From Stenocarpella maydis (Eukaryota; Ascomycota; Sordariomycetes; Diaporthales; Diaporthaceae): 28,118 nucleotides of DNA. Location of the stretch: the NCBI GenBank assembly GCA_002270565.1, contig NQMI01000217.1:1-28118 (forward strand), given 5' to 3'. Both the position numbers and the translations under genes were made by a program. Below are positions 20,971 to 28,118 of this stretch, one piece after another. The notes under the pieces were generated by a model. It saw only the letters and a list, made by a program, of their open reading frames with translations, was not told where the DNA came from and did no database searches. Positions within the stretch are counted from its first letter, which is position 1; each line of letters starts with the position of its first letter.

Positions 20971-21450
20971 AATAGGTTATAGTTAGAGTTATAATAATAC
21001 ATATATATATAATATATAAGATCTTTTATATATATAATTCTGACTAATAAGGGTATTAGATAGTTGGGGAAGAATGTAATAAATATAAGAAAATACTGTT
21101 ATATAGAGTAAAGTTTTCTGATTTGAATTATGTATTTTATTAATTATTATCTAAATATTTAGATAATATGAAATTTAATACATTAGATTTAAAAAAATGA
21201 GCTAAAAAGCTTAAATTTTCAGTTTGTGCTATTAAAGGAACCATAATTATTTAATATTTAACGGAAAATATAAAAAATATAGTTTTTTAGTTACTAAATT
21301 TTATTTTATAGAGTAGTATTTATTTAAAATTTATTAAGTAACTAGTTTCTTTCTTAATATTACTAATATAAAGAAATCTGTATATATATATGTATATTTG
21401 TATATGTATATATATATATAGCTGGTTAGTGTATATGTATATGTATGTAA
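20971..21450. other. AT-rich spacer with TATATG microsatellites
   Basis: No coding signal. TA and TATATG repeats lie at about 20,998-21,020 and 21,380-21,448, the latter running up to the LTR C edge at 21,451. Confidence 0.6.
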
Positions 21451-21711
21451 TGATCACACCAAACCTTTATTGGGTTTAGTAGGTAACCTATAGGGTTTAT
21501 GTTAGCAGAGCAGCGCAGAGTTGACACTTAACTGAGTTTGCAGTATATAAAGACACTTGTTTATAAAGAGGTTATGATCAGAAGCTGTAAGGCTATCCAG
21601 TCAGTAGGACTAAATACTTAGATTAACGACTAAAAAGTCTATTCTATAAAAGCTATTTAGTATAGTAATGACTAGATCCATATATATATTCTAACTCTTT
21701 AGGTAGCTATA
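21451..21711 (-). repeat. LTR family C, copy c2, best preserved (about 260 bp)
   Basis: On the minus strand it ends ...GGTTTGGTGTGATCA at 21,451; its start is taken at TATAGCTACC (21,711), probably TGTAGCTACC before mutation. It matches c3 at the window end along its 3' part and c1 along its 5' part. It retains more GC than either. The five-base flanks do not match, so it is not shown to be a clean solo LTR. It could be the 3' LTR of element D, lying about 1 kb beyond D's integrase on the correct strand. Confidence 0.7.
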
Positions 21712-22275
21712 TTGCCTATATCTATAGTTACTATAGTGGAATATATAGACTATGAATATAGCCCTTATAGTCTGGCTGTTTAATAGGTCCTGGACCCTAA
21801 CTCTAGAGTTTGCTAACTCTGCTGTTAAGTGCTTGTAGGGCTGCATTATAGCATCTGTTTTGCTGGCCCAAGTTATTAGAATGGGTCCCTAGGGTGCTAT
21901 TATATTGATTTATAATACTATTTCCCTTTTTATCTCTTTTATCCCTGAAAGTGCTCTATAAGTTATTTCTGTTTATTATATTTTATTAATGCCTTCCTAA
22001 TCTATTATATTAAATAGAGTTAGGAATTCTTATATATTTAAAGCTTACCCAGAACCTAAGTTAACTACTAATTATAATATACTTCTTCGGGCTATTTATT
22101 AAAACTATTTTAAGATATCCTCTTATTCTTTATATAAAGATGGTAATATAGAGTTATATTAGCTTTCATTATTGGGTTCATCTTACTATACTAAGTGTAT
22201 TTATCTGGGTCTTTTATTATATAATATCTTAGGTCCCTCTCCTCTAGATATTTGAAAAATCTCTCTTTAGTATTC
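21712..22275 (-). pseudogene. Unidentified eroded frame between LTR A and LTR C
   Basis: A minus-strand frame of about 180 codons runs from 22,275 to 21,715, interrupted only by TAA/TAG. The last 60 codons are free of stops and include TAELANSRVRVQDLLNSQT. It starts directly after the end of LTR A and stops near LTR C. It does not look like an integrase C-terminus or chromodomain, which its position next to D would predict, nor like the frame after LTR A at 4,129. Possibly an N-terminal Gag or an accessory ORF. Composition is less AT-extreme than its surroundings. Confidence 0.3.
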
Positions 22276-22785
22276 TGATGAATATGTGCTATAGAATAGC
22301 ATTCAGTTCAGCGTGTGTGTGTTTCGGCAGGGTCGCAGTATGGTGCTCTGAGGCGAATTGGGACGATTGACAATGGTCTGGACAACTTTGTATTGAATTA
22401 AGTTGGGCTTCTGTAAGCCCTCCTTATATACCCTCCGACGTCGTCTCACCCCTGGGCACGCTGCGGTCGGCTCTGGTGCAAATTTGCAAATGCCGGAAAA
22501 TTCGCCCTTCCAACACACCATCTTTGGTTCCAAGCAACTAGCCAACCACAGCCCTAGCAATGCCCAAATTAAGTACATACAAACTTCAGAAATCAGGCTA
22601 TCCAATGCACTAAGTCATATACTTTTTGGGTAAGAAATAAGGGTAATGCAGAGGTCTGAATTAAGGTGCAAATGCAGGCCAAAATAATCGACTCACGGCC
22701 ACCAAACTCATCTTGCGTCACGCACGCACTGGGCGTACTTAGCGAAAATCGCCTGACTCGCAAGTCTAGGGTAACTCCTTGCTAG
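22276..22785 (-). repeat. LTR family A, copy a2, cut at an N
   Basis: Near-identical to a1 in reverse orientation, with TATA box at 22,424-22,430 and the LTR end TGATGAAT... at 22,276. It stops at the N, lacking about the first 86 bases of the LTR. ORFs read inside it on either strand are shared with the other A copies only because the LTR itself is. Confidence 0.9.
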
Positions 22786-22786
22786 N
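22786..22786. other. Single N: likely assembly join inside LTR A
   Basis: One ambiguous base separates a truncated LTR A from the integrase of element D, which also stops abruptly here. Repeats of this kind commonly break assemblies, so continuity across this base is doubtful. Confidence 0.65.
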
Positions 22787-23479
22787 TTTCTTATAGTTGA
22801 GTTTATTACTAGGTTGCTTAGTTTTAATATTTTAGCATATAAGGTAGACCTTATCTTTCTTTTGGGAAATTAATCACTTAATTCTTTTTTAATTTATATA
22901 TTTTATTGTTTACATCTTTTTGAAGAAAAGTCTTTCTAAATATCTCATTAAATGTATCTAATTTATATCGTTTTTTATGCTTCTAATTCTACTAGTATAG
23001 CATCTAGTAATAACTTATAATATACCTAAGGCTTATATCTATAGAGCACAAATAAAGGTAACTATTTAGTTATACTGGAGGTTGCACTGTTATAAGCAAA
23101 TTATGCTAGTAGTAGTAACTTAACCTAATTATCTTATAACTAGTTAATGAAGTATAAAAGTCAATATTCTATAATATAATTTATTTATTTTATTTATATC
23201 TCTATTTATAGATATGCTATTATTAAGAGCTTATAGTTTGCTATGAGTTACCTCCCTAGTAACTTCTAGAAGTGTAATATAAAGAGCTTAACTTTATTTA
23301 AGATCATTTCATATAGTTTTTTAAAATTATTTATAATGATTTATAGGAATATATATATAAATTCTTCTACTATACTAGCTTCCTTATATAATATGAAGTA
23401 TGTATATTCGCTTAGTCTAGAAACTATTATTAGGATGCTGTTATATAGTACCCTAGTTAAGGGTTCTTATAAGAGAGGT
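22787..23479 (-). pseudogene. Element D integrase catalytic core and C-terminal part, RIP-eroded
   Basis: Minus-strand translation through stops follows the Ty3/gypsy integrase core. SRLSEYTYFILYKEAS matches the family's DRLTKYAYFIPYKEAS. MILNKVKLFILHF stands where IISDRDxLFTSxFW is expected, so the second catalytic Asp is lost. Later QFAYNSAT matches the conserved QFAYNSA block, and YAKILKLSN near the left end matches the segment before the KLDxRFIGPF motif. Integrase inserts the cDNA into the genome; this copy is inactive. It ends at the N at 22,786. The solo LTR G separates it from the zinc-binding part of the same integrase. Confidence 0.8.
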
Positions 23480-23689
23480 TGTTGGAATAGCACTTAGGAT
23501 CGCACATCAGTATGGGGACGAGGTCGCTTAGTCAGCCACCTAGGTACCGCACGGAGGCCTTAAGCCCCTACCGTGTGCTTCCCCTCCCTCGTTTCAGAAC
23601 CTAGATAGATCATCGAATAACAGAACCAGTTCGACAACCACTGTACGTACGTACCAACAGTCATATGGCAAAGGCCATTCAACAGAGGT
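23475..23689. mobile_element. Solo LTR family G (23,480-23,684) with GAGGT target duplication
   Basis: A 205-base GC-balanced insert starting TGTTGGAATAGC and ending GGCCATTCAACA, whose ends are inverted (TGTTG.../...CAACA). It is flanked by a perfect direct repeat GAGGT at 23,475-23,479 and 23,685-23,689. TG...CA ends and a five-base duplication are typical of an LTR retrotransposon, with Ty1/copia-like termini. It splits the integrase of element D. It shows no RIP-type erosion although the host sequence is saturated. Orientation is not clear. Confidence 0.9.
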
Positions 23690-24878
23690 AGCTTGATGAT
23701 TAAGTGTAGACTAATGGATGACTATATAGTTATAAGTACTAGTAGGGGCTTTAATAGTTTATATGGTGTATATCTGGAGACCTTGCTTTTATTATATGAG
23801 TTGCATTTGCTAATGATATTTTAACCTTTTCCCTAAGGTTAAAGATCTAGTAGTTCTACTAAATCCTTTTGGTAGTTGCTATAATTCTTTAGTAGCTATA
23901 TGTTGGTGCTTTATGTATTTTCTGGATTAACTTATTTTATTCCTTTAGATCTATAGCGGTTATTTAGGCTTAGAAGTTAACTCTAATTATAGCATCAAGT
24001 TCTTAATTAAGAAGAAAGCTTCCATCTTCCTAAGTTTCAAATACTATTTATTTTATAAGTAAATCTGTATCTCAGTAGTTAGGTCTTCTGTTAAATATAT
24101 TTGCTTTAGCATTTTCAACTCCATCTATATAAATAACCTTAATATTAAATTATAATAATAACTCTATTCATCTGATTTATTATTTATCAAGAGTCTTAGG
24201 CATTATAAACGTTATAAGATTTTTAATCTATTTTTTAATTTCAATAAAGTACTATTACCAGTCTTAAAATACATGTGCTATTACTATAAATTCCTTATCT
24301 AATATAGTATACTTAGTTTCTAATCTGGTTTATTATCTTGCTAAAGTTTCCAATAATATATGTTCTGCTTTAGTTATCTTTCTAGGTGAGTACTCTACCT
24401 ATAGTGTTATTTAAGGCATTTATATAGAATTTAAATTCTTTTTTAGGGTTTAATATTTCCAATATAGAGTCTTCTTTAACTTTATCTTTATCCATTTAGA
24501 AAGATTATTATTCTATTTCATTTTATTTAAATATAAAATCATTCTTATAAGGTCTACAAAAAATTTTATAATATTACTATATTATAAACAATGTATAGAA
24601 GTTAATATATTTAAGGAATGCTCTAATGGTCTTAATATTAGTTAGCATTAGCTATTCCTTAATTGCTTTGACTTTACCTTTTTGCATCTTAATCTTCCCT
24701 AATTTAATTATATATCCAAGGTAGTTAACGTTTTAAGAATACTATTTAGATTTCTATAGTTCTATAAGAAGGTTCATATCTTCAAGAGTTTATAATATCT
24801 ATTTAATATATTTCTTATAATCCTTAAAATTGTTTAAGAAGACAAGAATATTATTAAGGTAGGTAATAATAAAAATAT
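23690..24878 (-). pseudogene. Element D: end of reverse transcriptase, RNase H and integrase N-terminal part
   Basis: On the minus strand, the segment starts (right end) with the reverse transcriptase catalytic block: the family's YLDD reads YLNN at 24,850-24,861, followed by ILVF. Both Asp-to-Asn changes are single G-to-A transitions. Next come NYLGYII and KVKAIKE, then FLKYINFYTLFI for the connection region (about 24,620). RNase H text such as TKYTILDKEFIVIAHVFQDW follows, closing with VENAKANIFNRRPNY (about 24,085-24,130), the equivalent of GxENxxADALSRRPDY. The region 24,080-23,690 is integrase N-terminal and linker, poorly preserved. The reverse transcriptase continues on the other side of LTR H. 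Confidence 0.85.
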
Positions 24879-25217
24879 TGTAAGGGTTGTTGAATACAAG
24901 CAGAGTGAATAGGTACACGCAGCGGCAGAGCAGTGGGATAGTAGCGCAGAAGCAGTATATTCGCAGCAATAGGTACAACTAAACTTGCTCCCTCCTCCTT
25001 TTTCCTCTTTCTGCCAGCCAAACTTCCCTCTTTTATAACCGGCTTTTAACGCATTCTGGCTTACTCGCTGCGCTATCGTTTCTTCTTCGATGCGTACGAG
25101 AATGGCTTTCGGCCGGCATGTTATCAGGGAAGGCCCCCTCTGTGGAGTCCTGATACTGGGGCTCCTGCCGGAGCAGCATGATACGCCCTGGCAGGCACGA
25201 TAGGTCCTAACAAATAT
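24874..25217 (-). mobile_element. Solo LTR family H (24,879-25,212) with AATAT target duplication
   Basis: A 334-base GC-rich insert. On the minus strand it reads TGTTAGGACC ... AACCCTTACA, with inverted ends, and is flanked by a perfect direct repeat AATAT at 24,874-24,878 and 25,213-25,217. A TATAAAAG box on the minus strand (25,037-25,030) sets its direction. It splits the reverse transcriptase of element D between the residues PDI and the YLDD-equivalent block; removing insert and one repeat restores that reading frame. It is nearly free of RIP changes. Confidence 0.93.
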
Positions 25218-26341
25218 CTGGGTATTTATATAGAATATAATTAATTATTTCTTGAAATTAAGCTAGTATATTAGTTAATTTAAAAAGTATAACTATTATT
25301 TTATAGTATTTATAATATATTCTGAATGCTATTTTCCATTCTTTTCCTTCTTTAATTTAAATAGGTTATATTTATACTTTGGGTTACATATTATGAACCA
25401 CTTTGCTTTTTTAAGTTAATTGTTAAGTTCTTTAATAAGAAGAAGGGGGTATTAGTTTTTAATTATATTATTATTAAGTTCCTAATGATTAATATATAAT
25501 TATAATTTGCCATTCTTCTTAAGTATAAAGAGGATTAGGTATCCTATTAGTGACTATAAAAGTTTAATAAATCCTTTCTTAAGGTTCTTATTAAGGTATT
25601 TCCTAAATACCTTAAGTTATTCCTTGTTAAGTTTATAAATAGGTTTAAATTATAGTATAATTCCTAATTCTAAGGGTGTTTTATAATCCTATTATATGTA
25701 TTATAGTAATATTATATTAAGGTTTTCCTTAAATAATTTCCTAAATTTATAATATTCTTATAGTATTTATGCTAGTTTATCTATATTTATCTTTATTTTT
25801 TCTTCTCTTAAATAAAGGAGGTATTACTATATCTATTACCATCATGTAGTATATTAATTAGTTACTTGGAGTTTCTAGGGGTTGGTTTATAGTAAACTAT
25901 TGTTTTACTTCTAGGAGTAATAATATTTTAATTAACTTTAGGCTTTCTATAAAGTACTTAAGAGGTTTAATCCTCCTCTACTTTTCTTAAGCTAGGTCTC
26001 CTGCTTGCTTATAGATATATCTATGGGTCTATTTAAGTGTATTATCTATTTACTATCCTTAATAATATAACTCTTTCCGATACCATTAATTGTAACCTTC
26101 TCTTAGGGAATAGTATTAATTTAAAAGATTTAGGTAATAGTCTAATTAATTCAAAGATTTATAGTATATAGTTATAGAAGTCCTAGGATTAGTTTATAAT
26201 GTGCTGTATTTGTGATATCTAGACTTATACAAGTAGTATATCCTTAAATTAAGATAAATAGGTAATTAGTCTCTATATTAATTACTCCTTTATTTCTATA
26301 TTTTACTTTTATACTTTTTATAGTACTAAGTCTATAATGGT
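25213..26341 (-). pseudogene. Element D: aspartic protease and reverse transcriptase N-terminal two-thirds
   Basis: Minus strand. A retropepsin-type region lies at about 26,320-26,100: an ILIQGYTTCISLDIT block followed by YKLILGLL where the family has YxVILGLPWL. A linker follows, then reverse transcriptase at about 25,660-25,213. Visible blocks are NLKKGFI, GYLILFILKKNGKLQLYI (family: PILFVPKKDGxLRxCVDYRxLN), YPLLLIKEL, KAKWFIICN, FRIYYKYYK and ILFKLTNILAQFQ (family: MPFGLTNAPATFQ). The protease would process Gag-Pol inside the particle and the polymerase would copy the RNA. Stops, and substitutions such as VDY to INH at the first catalytic Asp, make it dead. LTR A at 26,342 separates it from gag. 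Confidence 0.85.
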
Positions 26342-26892
26342 TGTTAAACGGAACCGCTCAGCAAGGAGTTACCCTAGACTTTTTAGCAAGGAGTTACCCT
26401 AGACTTGCGAGTCAGGCGATTTTCGCTAAGTACGCCCAGTGCGTGCGTGACGCAAGATGAGTTTGGTGGCCGTAAGTCGATTATTTTGGCCTGCATTTGC
26501 ACCTTAATTCAGACCTCTGCATTACCCTTATTTCTTACCCAAAAAGTATATAACTTAGTGCATTAGATAGCTTGATTTCTGAAGTTTATATGTACTTAAT
26601 TTGGGCATTGCTAGGGCTATGGTTGGCTGGTTGCTTGGAACCAAAGATGGTGTGTTGGAAGGGCGAATTTTCCGGCATTTGCAAATTTGCACCAGAGCCT
26701 ACCGCAGCGTGCCCAGGGGTGAGACGACGTCGGAGGGTATATAAGGAGGGCTTACAGAAGCCCAACTTAATTCAAGACAAAGTTGTCCAGACCATTGTCA
26801 ATCGTCCCAATTCGCCTCAGAGCACCATACTGCGACCCTGCCGAAACACACACACGCTGAACTGAATGCTATTCTATAGCACAAATTCATCA
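26342..26892 (+). repeat. LTR family A, copy a4 (551 bp), inserted in element D
   Basis: Starts TGTTAAACGG and ends AAATTCATCA. Compared with a1 it lacks about 20 bases after CGCTCAGC and one of the three 25-base U3 units, leaving units at 26,363 and 26,388. The TATA box is at 26,738-26,744. It sits between the gag and protease parts of D in the opposite orientation to D. Only a few G-to-A and C-to-T changes separate it from a1. No matching target duplication is visible. Confidence 0.9.
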
Positions 26893-27945
26893 GATAAGTA
26901 TTCCTTATTAAATGAATAGCTATATTACTTAGTTTATTCCTAATATATAATTAGATTAACTTATTAATATCCTTCTAGGATAGGTTTCTATAATATTTTC
27001 TAGGCTAGTACTATTTCTTAGAGAAGTATCCTATCTTTCTATAATTATAGTACTTCTAACTATTATTAGGGCTTGATTATACTGCATTAAGTTCTATAGG
27101 TCCTAGATGGGTATTATAAGTGGTTCCTTATTATTATTATAAAGGGCTATAGAAGTTGCCTTTATAGTAGTACCTCTTTTCATTATTTGGTTAGTATTAG
27201 GGCTTCCATTAGTTTCTAGGATTCTTATGCTATTACTTCTATTATTATTTAAATGAATGATTATTAATATATATAGGTATAGCAATATATTTTATAAGTT
27301 CCTTAAGTCTATCCGCCTTAGAAAGCTTGTCCTTTATATCTTCTTTAAGTCCTTTATAGAATTAGCTTCTAAGTGCTTTATTACCCTAGCTAATATAGGT
27401 AGTATATTTAGAAATTAAGCCTTACTATCTAAATTATATAAGCTATTATTTGGTTTTGTATTCCTCATTTAGGTTGCTAAAGGTATCTTTTATCGCTTAT
27501 TTAAAGTTATTATATCTTATATTAATAGTTTTAGTATTATTATCTTAGTCCTTCTTAGTATTTCCTAAATAGTCTCTAAATTGTGTTTAAATTCAGTAAG
27601 GGCATTTTCCTTAAAGTAATATTTAGTGAAAATAATCTTATTTTAATTACTTTTAAACTAAATTTTATAGTGCTTAAAGTAAGCAAAGTACTAAACAAGA
27701 AATCCTTAGAGGGTTCTCTTATCTCCTTTATAGGAGCTAAGCTTTTTTATTTTATAAGCCTTGGCTTATTAAACTATATAGAGATAATTAATTTCCTCTT
27801 AGAGGGCTTTAATTTATAGGGCTATCTCTTGGGTACTTATAATTTAGGCCTATTTATTATTAGAAAAGGTAGTTAATATTATATCTTTTTATTACTTATT
27901 TAGTTATATATATAGCCGTTCTAATTAAGATTTATTAAAATATAA
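26893..27945 (-). pseudogene. Element D gag, RIP-eroded
   Basis: Minus strand, translated through stops. About 27,880-27,450 holds the N-terminal and matrix-like part. FYKGLKEDIKDKLSKADR (about 27,390-27,300) matches the fungal gypsy Gag pattern FYxGLKxExKDELxxxDR. It is followed by YIAIPIYINN, the usual YxxxAxxIDNRL. Near 27,090 GPIELNAVQ equals GPMELDA, and at about 27,060-27,000 YYNYRKIGYFSKKQYQ is a decayed CCHC zinc knuckle (family CYNCGKxGHFxRxC), in which every metal ligand has been lost. Gag packages the element RNA. The frame lies between the 5' LTR (from 27,946) and LTR A, in canonical order. The short ORFs 27,103-27,285 and 27,583-27,819 over it are chance frames. Confidence 0.8.
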
Positions 27946-28118
27946 TAATTATATTAAACCTTTATATGTTTTAGTAAGTATCCTATAGGGTTTATATAAG
28001 TAAAGTGGCATAGAGGTAATACTTAACTAAGTTTGTAGTATATAAAGATACTTGTTTATAAAGAGGGTATAATTAAAAGCTATAAGGCTATCTAATTAGT
28101 AGAACTAAATACTTAAAT
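27946..28118 (-). repeat. LTR family C, copy c3: 5' LTR of element D, runs off the window
   Basis: Aligns with c2: TAATTATATTAAACC at the edge equals TGATCACACCAAACC with RIP-type changes. Then come CCTATAGGGTTTAT, GTATATAAAGA and CTTGTTTATAAAGAGG, and AAGGCTAT near the end. On the minus strand this is the 3' end of the LTR, directly upstream of gag D, as expected for a 5' LTR. The LTR continues beyond the last base. Confidence 0.75.

Overview
The window looks like chromosomal DNA of a filamentous ascomycete (Pezizomycotina). It is bipartite. Two long AT-rich blocks (about 1-8,924 and 17,701-28,118) consist almost entirely of broken Ty3/gypsy-type LTR retrotransposons and lone LTRs. Between them lies a base-balanced block (about 8,925-17,700) with no long open reading frame. 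In the AT-rich blocks CpA, TpG and CpG are scarce, TpA is very common, and reading frames are broken almost only by TAA and TAG. This is the signature of repeat-induced point mutation (RIP). The palindrome TACCTAGGTA in the central block fits a Sordariomycete, but I cannot name a species. I see no intact gene, tRNA, rRNA, CRISPR array or bacterial-type feature.

Left block. It opens inside an LTR of family A (1-101, minus). A plus-strand gypsy reverse transcriptase-RNase H remnant (102-1,365) follows and is cut by a family B element: LTR B, leader, gag remnant, LTR B (1,366-3,503). A complete LTR A (3,537-4,128), an unidentified eroded frame (4,129-5,545) and a third LTR B (5,546-5,930) come next. 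The block ends in about 3 kb of AT-rich debris holding one small GC-rich LTR-like island (8,239-8,400).

Central block. Composition is normal and the sequence appears unique within the window. No ORF exceeds about 115 codons and I recognise no gene family. Four minus-strand frames between 14,889 and 16,239 are the best candidates for a decayed or multi-exon gene.

Right block. AT-rich sequence with TA microsatellites leads to a single N (18,803), a fourth LTR B, part of an LTR A, a minus-strand gag remnant (element E) and two LTR C copies. A truncated LTR A then ends at a second single N (22,786). From there to the window end lies one minus-strand gypsy element (D) in canonical order: LTR C (27,946 to past the end), gag, protease, reverse transcriptase, RNase H, integrase. 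Three GC-rich solo LTRs interrupt D: family A (26,342-26,892), family H (24,879-25,212, perfect AATAT duplication) and family G (23,480-23,684, perfect GAGGT duplication).

The window therefore records layers of transposition. Older gypsy elements were destroyed by RIP; family A, G and H LTRs that landed in them are nearly free of it. The new biology here is the insertion history and the gene-empty central island. I see no novel protein system.
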